A stretch of 64,000 nt of DNA from NCBI GenBank assembly GCA_947584595.1, contig CANPWP010000003.1, forward strand, positions 1 through 64,000, written 5' to 3'. Each line of letters starts with the position of its first letter. Position 1 is the first letter of the stretch. Shown here in pieces: positions 1-8,082 of this stretch. The position numbers and the translations under genes were made by a program. Below the pieces are notes generated by a model. That model did not search any database, was not told the origin of the DNA, and worked only from the letters and a program-made list of their open reading frames with translations. The stretch comes from an uncultured Clostridia bacterium. GTDB lineage: Bacteria > Bacillota > Clostridia > Oscillospirales > Acutalibacteraceae.

Positions 1-39
1 CCTGCTGATTATATTAACGCCTTTCTTTCTACCAGCGAA

Positions 40-77
40 GTTTTCTAATTTTGTAACACATCATTGACAAACCTACA
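40..77 (+). repeat. 38-bp dispersed repeat, copy 1
   Basis: This 38-base stretch (core AACACATCATTGACAA) matches 30291-30328 in the same orientation with three mismatches. Here it lies just upstream of the EamA gene and contains a TTGACA that could serve as a -35 box. Unlike copy 2, it lacks the TGTAG that would complete an inverted-repeat end. Confidence 0.6.
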
Positions 78-97
78 GTGAGGTAAATTCAAAAACA

Positions 98-964
98 ATG
101 AAACGTTCGTATTTCAAATACATAATTGGTCTGCTGCTTTTTGGCTCAAACGGAATTGTTGCGAGCTATATCGCTTTAAGCAGCTACGAAATCGTCCTGT
201 TCCGCACTCTGATTGGCAGTCTGTTCTTAATCGTACTTTTCTTTGCGGGCAAGGGGAAATTGACCTTTTATCAACATAAAAAACAGTTCCTATGGCTTAC
301 GGTTTCCGGCATTGCGATGGGAACGAGCTGGATTTTTCTTTATGAAGCCTACGCAAGAATCGGCGTCGGCATTTCATCCCTTCTTTACTATTGCGGTCCG
401 GTTATTGTTATGGCGCTGTCGCCGTTTCTTTTCAAAGAAAAACTGACCGTGTTTAAGTGTATTGGTTTTCTGTCCGTTTTTGGCGGTGCTTTTTTTATCG
501 GCGGAAACGCTTTAAGCGGAAACGGCGATACCTTTGGCATACTCTGCGGGCTGCTTTCAGCTGTAATGTACTCTCTGATGGTTATTTTCAATAAGAAAGC
601 GAAAGCAATTACCGGACTGGAAAACGCAGCTCTCCAACTTTTTATCAGCTTTCTGACGGTAGCTGTTTTTGTCGGTTGCAAGCAAGGATTTTCAATCGTC
701 ATACCACAATCAAGTATTGTCCCAATCTTTATTCTTGGACTGCTGAATACGGGCGTCGGCTGTTATTTCTACTTTTCCTCTATTGGACATCTGCCCGTAC
801 AGACCGTCGCTATCTGCGGATACTTAGAGCCTCTGTCCGCCGTTCTTTTTTCTGTGATTATTTTAGGCGAAACAATGTTCCCTATTCAAATAGTCGGGAC
901 AGTTTTAATATTAGGCGGTGCTGTTTTAGGAGAATGCATTAAAAATCATAAAAGGGCAAGGTAA
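98..964 (+). CDS. EamA/DMT-family transporter
   Basis: This 288-residue integral membrane protein has about ten hydrophobic segments arranged as two EamA repeats, the usual drug/metabolite transporter layout and length. The segment around residues 75-100 (YEAYARIGVGISSLLYY) and the C-terminal YLEPLSAVLFSVIILGE (about 243-259) are typical of the family. Members export or import small metabolites; the substrate cannot be read from sequence. The ATG at 98 has only a weak, distant GAGG upstream. Its stop overlaps the ATG of the broken KTR gene (TAATG), so the two were probably co-translated. The gene is visibly richer in G+C than its neighbours and sits beside a mobile-element type gene, so I infer horizontal transfer. 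Confidence 0.85.
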   Translation: MKRSYFKYIIGLLLFGSNGIVASYIALSSYEIVLFRTLIGSLFLIVLFFAGKGKLTFYQHKKQFLWLTVSGIAMGTSWIFLYEAYARIGVGISSLLYYCGPVIVMALSPFLFKEKLTVFKCIGFLSVFGGAFFIGGNALSGNGDTFGILCGLLSAVMYSLMVIFNKKAKAITGLENAALQLFISFLTVAVFVGCKQGFSIVIPQSSIVPIFILGLLNTGVGCYFYFSSIGHLPVQTVAICGYLEPLSAVLFSVIILGETMFPIQIVGTVLILGGAVLGECIKNHKRAR

Positions 965-1140
965 TGAAAACAAAAGAATGGCTATTGTGTCCCGTTTGCA
1001 AAGGCAAGACAAGGTTGTAAATACGGGACGATACTGAGATGAAAAAGTTTCCGTTTTTCTGTCCCAAATGTAAACAAGAAACCTTGATAGATGTTAGAGA
1101 TTTACTTGTAACCATTCACAAAGAAATACCGAAAGGGTAA
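964..1140 (+). pseudogene. Cysteine-rich KTR-domain protein, nonsense-interrupted
   Basis: Reading from the ATG at 964 gives MKTKEWLLCPVCKGKTRL, then a TAA stop at 1018-1020. The same frame continues as IRDDTEMKKFPFFCPKCKQ and ends at 1140. This matches the short cysteine-rich KTR proteins (about 55-60 residues, two CPxC zinc-knuckle motifs) common on Firmicutes conjugative elements. Family members usually have Gln after TRL, so a CAA-to-TAA change is the simplest explanation. The start overlaps the stop of the upstream transporter gene. It is too short for the ORF track. The homology is recalled from the family and was not searched. Confidence 0.75.
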
Positions 1141-1691
1141 CGGAGATTCTTGCTAAACATCTTGAAATTCTAAGCGAAATCGCTTATAATAATTGTGTTC
1201 TAATGTTTCAGTAGCTACATTTGATAGACACTTAGTGATAGCTATTTGATAGCAGAAGGCAGGATACCTGATAGAATGAGGATAATACATATTATTCTGT
1301 ATCAGATGAAATTAAAATTCCTAAGCGAAAACAGTTAACATCTGTTTTGCACTTAGGAGTGGGAGTAGAAAAAACAATTAATAATTATTTAAGGTCTTTA
1401 CATTTATTTGTAAAGACCTTTTAATATTTAACTCTAAATTTTTATGAATACTTTAAATATTCAAGAAATTTTTTTACTGCAAGAGAAGTAGATTTTCACT
1501 TTTCTAAGCAAGGCCTATATTGCGGTATGCAGGAACATTAAGTTCTTTTGCTATTAAATTTACAAGGAACTCGCTTTAAAATAAGCTGTGGAAAAATACT
1601 GACACAGACAGCTTTCTACCATAGATATAATGGAATAATCGTCCCAAGTATGTTAATATATTAATTAAATAATCGTTATTATTACTATTTC
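1141..1691. other. Gene-poor stretch after the transferred block
   Basis: No intact reading frame is visible in about 550 bases. The stretch holds a strong imperfect inverted repeat at 1320-1357 (CCTAAGCGAAAACAG pairing with CTGTTTTGCACTTAGG) and a smaller palindrome near 1171 (TAAGCGAAATCGCTTA). A terminator follows at 1391-1422. The paired stems followed by a terminator could be a small RNA, a leader, or the decayed edge of a mobile element. Confidence 0.4.
1391..1422 (+). terminator. Rho-independent terminator
   Basis: An 11-bp stem AAGGTCTTTAC / GTAAAGACCTT encloses a short loop and runs into T residues. It probably ends transcription from the EamA/KTR block or from a short RNA made across the 1320-1357 stem-loop. 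Confidence 0.7.
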
Positions 1692-1720
1692 TTTACACAT
1701 ATAATCACGAATGTTATAAT
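1692..1720 (+). promoter_or_regulatory. Sigma-A-type promoter for the HAD gene
   Basis: TTTACA and TATAAT are separated by 17 bases, ending 41 bases before the ATG of the HAD phosphatase gene. Confidence 0.65.
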
Positions 1721-1761
1721 TATATTGTTTCTAATTAAATTGAATTTTTTGAGAGGAAAAA

Positions 1762-2394
1762 ATGAAAAAAGGAATTATATTTGACCTTGACGGAACATTG
1801 TGGGATACTACTGAAAGAATTATCCCTGCGTGGAATATAGTATTGAGACGCCATAATCAAAGACAGATTACCGTACAAGAAATGCAAAGTTATATGGGTA
1901 AAACTCTTGAAATAATCGGAGAATTAATGCTGCCTGATTTGCGTAAAGAGGAGAGAAGGAAAATACTTGATGAATGTTGCCTTGAGGAGCAGTCGTATCT
2001 TAGAAATTACGGCGGAATTTTGTATCCTGATTTAGAACAAACTCTTAAAAAGCTAAAAGCAAAATATAACCTATATATAGTAAGCAACTGCAATAGTCAA
2101 TACATGGAATCTTTCTTTATTGCACATAAGCTAAGAGATTATTTTTCTGATACCGAATGTAACGGTAATACAGGTTTGTCAAAAGGAGATAATATTAAGT
2201 TGATTATTAAAAGGGACCATTTGAATAAAGCTTTTTATGTTGGTGATACACAAGGTGATTTAGATGCTTCGGATTTTGCAGAAGTGCCATTTGTTTTTGC
2301 CGAATATGGCTTTGGCAGTGTAAACAGAAAAACCTTTACAATTGCCGGTATTTCTGATCTACTAAATATTTCAGATGAAATTTTGTGCAGTTAA
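1762..2394 (+). CDS. HAD-superfamily hydrolase, phosphoglycolate phosphatase-like
   Basis: The 210-residue protein has the HAD motifs in order: FDLDGTLWDT with the nucleophilic Asp (about residues 7-16), VSNCNS (motif II, about 109-114) and a C-terminal YVGDTQGDLDAS (motif IV, about 172-183). The helical insert after motif I marks it as subclass I with a C1 cap, like Gph or PpaX phosphatases. It probably removes phosphate from a small phosphorylated metabolite; which one cannot be read. A good AGAGG site sits ahead of the ATG, and the gene has its own promoter. It appears to be a single-gene unit before pyrE. Confidence 0.85.
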   Translation: MKKGIIFDLDGTLWDTTERIIPAWNIVLRRHNQRQITVQEMQSYMGKTLEIIGELMLPDLRKEERRKILDECCLEEQSYLRNYGGILYPDLEQTLKKLKAKYNLYIVSNCNSQYMESFFIAHKLRDYFSDTECNGNTGLSKGDNIKLIIKRDHLNKAFYVGDTQGDLDASDFAEVPFVFAEYGFGSVNRKTFTIAGISDLLNISDEILCS

Positions 2395-2489
2395 TAAAAT
2401 AAAAATTAATAATATCATTTACCGTTAATATATTAAAGCTTAAAGTAATAAAATTACTGTATTTATCAGTTACAGTAGTGTAACTCTCG

Positions 2490-2518
2490 TTTACAAACAC
2501 AATATATTGTGATATATT
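2490..2518 (+). promoter_or_regulatory. pyrE promoter with a palindromic spacer
   Basis: TTTACA and TATATT are spaced by 17 bases. The spacer contains the perfect 14-base palindrome CACAATATATTGTG (2498-2511), which could be an operator. Just upstream is a small inverted repeat, GTTACAGTAGTGTAAC. No PyrR-type attenuator is visible in the roughly 40-base leader. The regulator is unknown. Confidence 0.5.
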
Positions 2519-2560
2519 TATTATGTTTAATTATGTGATTTTTTACTTTCGGAGGTTACT

Positions 2561-3235
2561 ATGGAAGCATATAAAAAGGAATTTATAGAGTTTATGGTTG
2601 ATTGTCAGGTTTTAAAATTCGGTGATTTTGTAACTAAAAGCGGCAGACAGACACCGTTTTTTGTGAATACGGGTTTTTACAGAACAGGCACTCAGTTAAG
2701 ACGTTTAGGTCAGTATTATGCCGAAGCAATTAAAGATAAATTCGGTCTTGATTTTGATGTGCTTTTTGGTCCTGCATATAAGGGAATTCCGCTGTCAGTT
2801 GCGGCAACAATTGCAATCAGCGAAAAATACAATACAGATATCCGCTATTGTTCAAACAGAAAAGAAATTAAAGACCACGGCGATAAAGGAATTCTTTTAG
2901 GAAGTCCTATAAACGACGGCGACAAAGTAGTTATTATTGAAGATGTAACAACAGCAGGAACTTCAATAGAAGAAACGCTCCCGATTATAAAATCACAGGG
3001 AGATGTTAAGCCTATAGGACTTGTAGTTTCTGTTGACCGTATGGAAAGAGGACAAGGCGAGAAAAGCGCTTTAACAGAAATCGAAGAAAAATACGGACTT
3101 AAAACAACTGCAATTGTTACGATGGCGGAGATTGTAGAGCATCTTTATAATAAAGAATATAAAGGTAAAGTAATCATTGATGATAAATTAAAGGCTTCCA
3201 TTGATGCGTATTATGAAAAATACGGAGTAAAATAA
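2561..3235 (+). CDS. pyrE: Orotate phosphoribosyltransferase
   Basis: PyrE converts orotate and PRPP to OMP in pyrimidine synthesis, in the cytosol. The 224-residue length fits the family. The PRPP-binding motif VVIIEDVTTAGTS is at about residues 127-139, and the N-terminal FVTKSGRQTPFFVNTG (about 23-38) is the substrate region. A Lys/Arg-rich loop (YCSNRKEIKDHG) lies between them. A strong GGAGG site precedes the ATG. The other pyr genes are not in the window; radC follows after 26 bases. The ORF at 2718 in another frame is a shadow. Confidence 0.95.
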   Translation: MEAYKKEFIEFMVDCQVLKFGDFVTKSGRQTPFFVNTGFYRTGTQLRRLGQYYAEAIKDKFGLDFDVLFGPAYKGIPLSVAATIAISEKYNTDIRYCSNRKEIKDHGDKGILLGSPINDGDKVVIIEDVTTAGTSIEETLPIIKSQGDVKPIGLVVSVDRMERGQGEKSALTEIEEKYGLKTTAIVTMAEIVEHLYNKEYKGKVIIDDKLKASIDAYYEKYGVK

Positions 3236-3261
3236 TTTCTGTTAAGAAAAGAGGCTGTTTT

Positions 3262-3966
3262 ATGCCTGATAAAAATTTACATAAAGGTCACAGACAAAGA
3301 ATGAAAAGCAAGTTTTTGCTGAACGGTTTGGATGATTTTGAACAGCATCAGGCATTGGAACTGCTTTTATATTATGCAATTCCGAGATGTGATACAAACC
3401 CTATGGCACATAGACTTCTTGACCATTTCGGTTCAATATCTGCAATTTTTGATGCTCCCGTAGACGCATTAAAGGAAGCAGGCGTATCGGAAACAACTGC
3501 GACCTTGCTTAAAATTATACCTGAATTTTCCAGACTTTATTTAGATGATAAGTATAATAATAAGAACAAAATTATAAATTTTGATCATTTAATAGAATAC
3601 TTTTCAAATAAATTTGTAGGCAGAAATGAAGAAACTGTAATGCTTCTTTTGGCAGATGCAAAGGGAAAAGAGATTTTCAGTGGAGTAATAGCTAAAGGCT
3701 CGTTAAATACTTCTGATGTACCAATAAGAAAAGTAGTAGATTTATCGTTGCGATATAATGCAAAAACTGCGGTAATTGCTCATAATCATCCGAGCGGTGT
3801 GGCAATTCCCTCAATAGCGGATATAAAAACAACAAAAGATATTTTTGACGCTTTAGACCATGTAAATGTACTTTTGGCAGACCATATTATAATTGCAGAC
3901 GGGGACGGAATTTCAATTGCACAAAGTCAGCTTGGAGAGGGAATTTTTTATTCTTGTGAAGAATAA
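3262..3966 (+). CDS. radC: RadC/JAB-domain protein
   Basis: This 234-residue protein has an N-terminal helix-hairpin-helix region (about residues 10-90, with GSISAIFDAP) and a C-terminal JAB/MPN domain. The JAMM metal motif is complete: Glu in NEETVMLLL (about 120) and AHNHPSGVAIPSIAD (about 174-188). RadC was historically linked to DNA repair, but its biochemical role is unsettled; proteins with this fold are predicted metal-dependent nucleases or peptidases. It lies between pyrE and uvrB and may share the pyrE transcript. The ATG has an AGAGG site about 10 bases upstream. Confidence 0.92.
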   Translation: MPDKNLHKGHRQRMKSKFLLNGLDDFEQHQALELLLYYAIPRCDTNPMAHRLLDHFGSISAIFDAPVDALKEAGVSETTATLLKIIPEFSRLYLDDKYNNKNKIINFDHLIEYFSNKFVGRNEETVMLLLADAKGKEIFSGVIAKGSLNTSDVPIRKVVDLSLRYNAKTAVIAHNHPSGVAIPSIADIKTTKDIFDALDHVNVLLADHIIIADGDGISIAQSQLGEGIFYSCEE

Positions 3967-4003
3967 CTGCATTTTATAGTAGAAACATTTTAAAACAATG
4001 TAG

Positions 4004-4024
4004 GGACAACCCTTGCGGTTGTCC
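4004..4024. repeat. Short GC-rich stem-loop (REP-like)
   Basis: GGACAACC and GGTTGTCC form a perfect 8-bp stem around CTTGC in the radC-uvrB gap, followed shortly by a run of five T. The flanking TGTAGG...GCAGG context resembles the dispersed GTAGGG-type stem-loops seen in gut Clostridia. It may also end the radC transcript. Confidence 0.5.
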
Positions 4025-4085
4025 GCAGGTTTTTATCAATGTTTTATATTATATTCACGCTGAACTTTAAGGAAAGGATAGCTAA

Positions 4086-6056
4086 ATGGAAAAGTTTAAG
4101 CTTGTTTCAAAGTATAAGCCCACAGGCGACCAGCCTCAGGCAATAGAAACACTTGTAAACAGCATAAAACAAGGGCATAAAGAGCAGACCCTGTTAGGCG
4201 TAACTGGCTCTGGCAAAACTTTTACTATGGCAAATGTTATAGAAAAGCTTAACCGTCCTACCCTTGTACTTGCCCATAACAAAACTCTTGCGGCTCAGCT
4301 TTGTTCAGAGTTTAAAGAGTTTTTTCCTGAAAATGCAGTAGAATATTTTGTGTCATATTATGATTATTATCAGCCTGAGGCATATGTACCCCAGACAGAT
4401 ACTTATATAGAAAAAGACAGCTCAATAAATGATGAAATAGATAAACTTCGCCATAGCGCAACCCTTGCCTTGTCTGAAAGGCGAGATGTAATAATTGTAG
4501 CCTCGGTTTCCTGTATTTACAGCTTAGGCGACCCGATCGATTACAGAAATATGGTTATTTCCCTAAGACCGGGAATGGAAAAGTCAAGGGAAGATTTGCT
4601 TAAAAAATTAGTGGAGCTTCAATACGAGCGAAACGATATAAACTTTACCAGAAACAAATTTCGTGTCAGGGGAGATGTGGTTGAAATTTTTCCTGCCGCA
4701 TCTTCGGGCAACATAATAAGAGTTGAATTTTTTGGAGATGAAATTGACAGAATTTCGGAAATCAATCCCTTAACAGGCGAGCTTATAGGCTTATTAAGGC
4801 ACGCCGCAATTTATCCTGCCTCTCATTATATTGTTTCCCACGATAAAATGGAAAGAGCAGTAAAAGAGATAAATGATGAGCTTGACCAGCGACTTGCGTA
4901 TTTCATAGAAAAGGGAATGTTGCTTGAAGCCCAAAGAATAGAGCAAAGAACAAGATACGATTTGGAAATGCTTCAGGAAATCGGTTTTTGTTCAGGCATA
5001 GAAAACTATTCCAGAGTGTTGTCAGGCAGAAAGCCCGGCTCGGCGCCCTTTACGCTTCTTAATTACTTCCCTGAAGATTTCATTTTGTTTGTAGATGAGT
5101 CCCACGTTACACTTCCGCAGGTAAGGGGAATGTATGCAGGCGACCACGCAAGAAAGCAAACCTTAGTCGATTACGGGTTCAGACTCCCGTCGGCTTTTGA
5201 TAACAGACCGCTTAATTTTGATGAATTTTATAAAAGAATAAATCAGGTAGTGTTTGTAAGTGCAACGCCGTCAGATTTTGAAAAAGAAAAAAGTGCAGTT
5301 ATTGCAGAGCAAATTATCCGTCCTACAGGTCTTTTAGACCCTGAAATTTCAGTAAGACCGACAGACGGACAGCTTGACGACTTGATTTCCGAAATAAATA
5401 TAAGAACAGAAAAAAATCAACGGGTTCTTGTTACAACTCTTACAAAGAAAATGGCAGAAGATTTAACAGATTATTTTGAAACAATGGGTATAAAGGTGCG
5501 ATATATGCACCACGATATAGATACCGTTGAACGGATGGAAATTGTAAGAGATTTAAGACTTGGAGAATTTGACGTACTTGTAGGAATCAACCTTTTAAGA
5601 GAAGGGCTTGATATACCGGAGGTGTCTCTTGTAGCCATTCTTGACGCAGATAAAGAAGGCTTTTTAAGAAGCGAGCGCTCACTTATCCAGACAGTGGGAC
5701 GTGCCGCAAGAAATGCAGAGGGTACGGTAATTATGTACGCAGACAGCGTAACCCCCTCAATGAAAAATGCAATTACGGAAACTGCAAGAAGAAGAGAAAT
5801 TCAGCAGAAATATAACGAAGAACATGGAATTATTCCAAAAACGATAGTTAAAAAGGTCAGCGAAATTCTTGAAATTTCAACTCATTCAGATGACAAAGAT
5901 AAGGATATAAAGAAGCTGACAAAAGCACAGAAACAACAGCTTATAGAATCATTAACAAAAGAGATGAAAGCTGCTGCAAAGCTGCTTGAATTTGAACACG
6001 CTGCATATTTGCGTGATAAAATAAATAAGTTAAAAGGCAACGATAAAAAGAGGTAA
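4086..6056 (+). CDS. uvrB: Excinuclease ABC subunit B
   Basis: UvrB is the damage-verifying helicase-like subunit of UvrABC nucleotide excision repair. The 656-residue protein has Walker [11 protein letters not shown] (about 36-45) and the beta-hairpin region [21 protein letters not shown] (about 91-111). Helicase motif II is FVDESHV, and motifs V-VI are [19 protein letters not shown] and [11 protein letters not shown]-terminal UVR domain (about 615-650, [15 protein letters not shown]) binds UvrC. AAAGGA lies before the ATG. No LexA box is visible immediately upstream. The topoisomerase B gene begins two bases after its stop, so the two are co-transcribed. Confidence 0.97.
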   Translation: MEKFKLVSKYKPTGDQPQAIETLVNSIKQGHKEQTLLGVTGSGKTFTMANVIEKLNRPTLVLAHNKTLAAQLCSEFKEFFPENAVEYFVSYYDYYQPEAYVPQTDTYIEKDSSINDEIDKLRHSATLALSERRDVIIVASVSCIYSLGDPIDYRNMVISLRPGMEKSREDLLKKLVELQYERNDINFTRNKFRVRGDVVEIFPAASSGNIIRVEFFGDEIDRISEINPLTGELIGLLRHAAIYPASHYIVSHDKMERAVKEINDELDQRLAYFIEKGMLLEAQRIEQRTRYDLEMLQEIGFCSGIENYSRVLSGRKPGSAPFTLLNYFPEDFILFVDESHVTLPQVRGMYAGDHARKQTLVDYGFRLPSAFDNRPLNFDEFYKRINQVVFVSATPSDFEKEKSAVIAEQIIRPTGLLDPEISVRPTDGQLDDLISEINIRTEKNQRVLVTTLTKKMAEDLTDYFETMGIKVRYMHHDIDTVERMEIVRDLRLGEFDVLVGINLLREGLDIPEVSLVAILDADKEGFLRSERSLIQTVGRAARNAEGTVIMYADSVTPSMKNAITETARRREIQQKYNEEHGIIPKTIVKKVSEILEISTHSDDKDKDIKKLTKAQKQQLIESLTKEMKAAAKLLEFEHAAYLRDKINKLKGNDKKR

Positions 6057-6058
6057 AA

Positions 6059-8044
6059 ATGGCTAAGAAAAAGACTGCCGGATACGGCAATGACAGTATT
6101 TCTTCATTAAAGGGAGCAGACAGGGTAAGAAAAAGACCTGCGGTAATTTTCGGTTCAGACGGAATCGAAGGCTGTCAGCATTCTGTTTTTGAAATTCTTT
6201 CAAACTCAATAGATGAAGCAAGAGAAGGCTACGGCAAAAAAATAACCGTAACAAGATTTTCAGACGGTTCATTTGAAATTGAAGATTTTGGCAGAGGTAT
6301 TCCCGTTGACTTTAATAAAAACGAAAATAAATATAACTGGGAGCTTGTGTTCTGTGAGATGTATGCAGGAGGCAAGTATAATAATAACGAGGGAGAAAAC
6401 TATGAGTTTTCCCTTGGATTAAACGGACTTGGTCTTTGTTCTACCCAATATTCCTCTGAATATATGGATGTTGATATCCGACGTGACGGTTACCGATATA
6501 CACTTCATTTTGAGAAAGGAGAAAATATCGGCGGACTTAAAAAAGAGCCGTACTCAAAAAAAGATACAGGCACAAAAATCCATTGGAAGCCTGACCTTGA
6601 TGTCTTTACCGATATTCATATCCAGCCTGAGTATTTTCTTGATATTATGAAACGTCAGGCAATCGTAAATGCAGGAATAGAGTTTATTTTCCGCAATCAA
6701 AACGGCAGAAGCTATGATATTACTACCTATAACTATGTAAACGGTATTGTTGACCACGTTAAAGAATTGGTTGGAGATGACGGATTAACCTCCGTTCAAA
6801 GCTGTGAAACGGAACGAAAAGTAAAAGACAGAGAAGATAAACCCGAGTATAAATGTAAAATTAATGTTTCCTTTGCATTTTCCAATAAGGTAAATACAGC
6901 GGAATATTATCATAATTCAAGCTGGCTTGAGTACGGCGGAGCACCGGAAGCCGCAGTAAAAAATGCCTTTGTGTATCAGATAGACAATTATTTAAAGCAG
7001 AATAATAAATATAATAAAACAGATAAAAAAATCAGCTTTACGGATGTTGAGGACTGTCTTGTAATTGTAATTTCATCATTTTCAAGCGTAACTTCATATG
7101 AAAATCAGACAAAAAAAGCTATTACAAATAAAGGCATTCAAGACGCAATGACAGAATTTCTCCGTCATCAGCTTGAAGTGTATTTTATAGAAAACCCATT
7201 AGAGGCTGAAAAAATCGCAGCACAGGTACTTATAAATAAACGCAGTCGTGAAGACGCAGAAAAAACAAGACTTAACATAAAGAAAAAGCTTACAGGCAAT
7301 CTTGACATTACAAACAGAGTTGCTAAGTTTGTAGATTGCAGAAGCAAAGATGTTTCTCAAAGAGAATTATTTATAGTAGAGGGTGACTCTGCCCTCGGTG
7401 CTTGTAAACAGGCAAGAGACCCTGATTTTCAGGCTATTATGCCAATCAGAGGTAAAATTCTCAACTGCTTAAAGGCAGGCTATGATAAAATATTTAAATC
7501 CGAAATCATAACCGATTTGCTAAAAGTTATGGGATGCGGAGTTGAGGTTAAATCAAAAGCAAATAAAAAGCTCTCTAATTTTGATTTGGACCAGCTCAGG
7601 TGGAATAAAATCATTCTCTGCACAGATGCAGATGTAGACGGTTTCCATATAAGAACTATGCTTTTAACAATGATTTACAGATTAACTCCGACTCTTATTG
7701 AGGAGGGTAAAGTTTTCATTGCAGAGTCGCCTCTTTATGAAATAACAACAAAAAAGCAGGTTTATTTTGCATATGATGAAGCCGAAAAAGATAAATTCCT
7801 TCAGGAAATCGGCAACGAAAAATTCACAATCCAGCGCAGTAAAGGTCTTGGCGAAAACGAAGCAGATATGATGAACTTTACTACAATGAATCCTGCAACA
7901 AGAAGGCTTATAAAGGTAATGACTGACGACGCAGAGAGAACATCTGAAATATTCGATATACTTTTGGGAGAAAACTTGTCCGGCAGAAAGGATTATATCG
8001 TAGACCATGGTGCAGAATATATAGATAATCTTGATGTAAGCTGA
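6059..8044 (+). CDS. Type IIA topoisomerase B subunit, divergent GyrB/ParE paralogue
   Basis: This is the ATPase/TOPRIM subunit of a type IIA topoisomerase. The GHKL ATPase motifs are EILSNSIDEA (about 46-55), DFGRGIPVD (about 76-84) and SLGLNGLGLCS (about 117-127). The TOPRIM metal residues are in VEGDSALGA (about 438-446) and CTDADVDGFH (about 520-529). The length (661 aa) fits ParE-type subunits that lack the long GyrB insert. Several usually invariant stretches differ: ILNCLKAG where gyrases have ILNVEKA, and IFGSDGIEGCQH near the N-terminus. It is therefore probably not the housekeeping gyrase. It forms an operon with the A subunit downstream and uvrB upstream. Whether it decatenates or relaxes DNA is unknown. 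Confidence 0.88.
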   Translation: MAKKKTAGYGNDSISSLKGADRVRKRPAVIFGSDGIEGCQHSVFEILSNSIDEAREGYGKKITVTRFSDGSFEIEDFGRGIPVDFNKNENKYNWELVFCEMYAGGKYNNNEGENYEFSLGLNGLGLCSTQYSSEYMDVDIRRDGYRYTLHFEKGENIGGLKKEPYSKKDTGTKIHWKPDLDVFTDIHIQPEYFLDIMKRQAIVNAGIEFIFRNQNGRSYDITTYNYVNGIVDHVKELVGDDGLTSVQSCETERKVKDREDKPEYKCKINVSFAFSNKVNTAEYYHNSSWLEYGGAPEAAVKNAFVYQIDNYLKQNNKYNKTDKKISFTDVEDCLVIVISSFSSVTSYENQTKKAITNKGIQDAMTEFLRHQLEVYFIENPLEAEKIAAQVLINKRSREDAEKTRLNIKKKLTGNLDITNRVAKFVDCRSKDVSQRELFIVEGDSALGACKQARDPDFQAIMPIRGKILNCLKAGYDKIFKSEIITDLLKVMGCGVEVKSKANKKLSNFDLDQLRWNKIILCTDADVDGFHIRTMLLTMIYRLTPTLIEEGKVFIAESPLYEITTKKQVYFAYDEAEKDKFLQEIGNEKFTIQRSKGLGENEADMMNFTTMNPATRRLIKVMTDDAERTSEIFDILLGENLSGRKDYIVDHGAEYIDNLDVS

Positions 8045-8082
8045 TTTAAATATTTGAAATTAATTTAGTAAAGGGAAATTTT

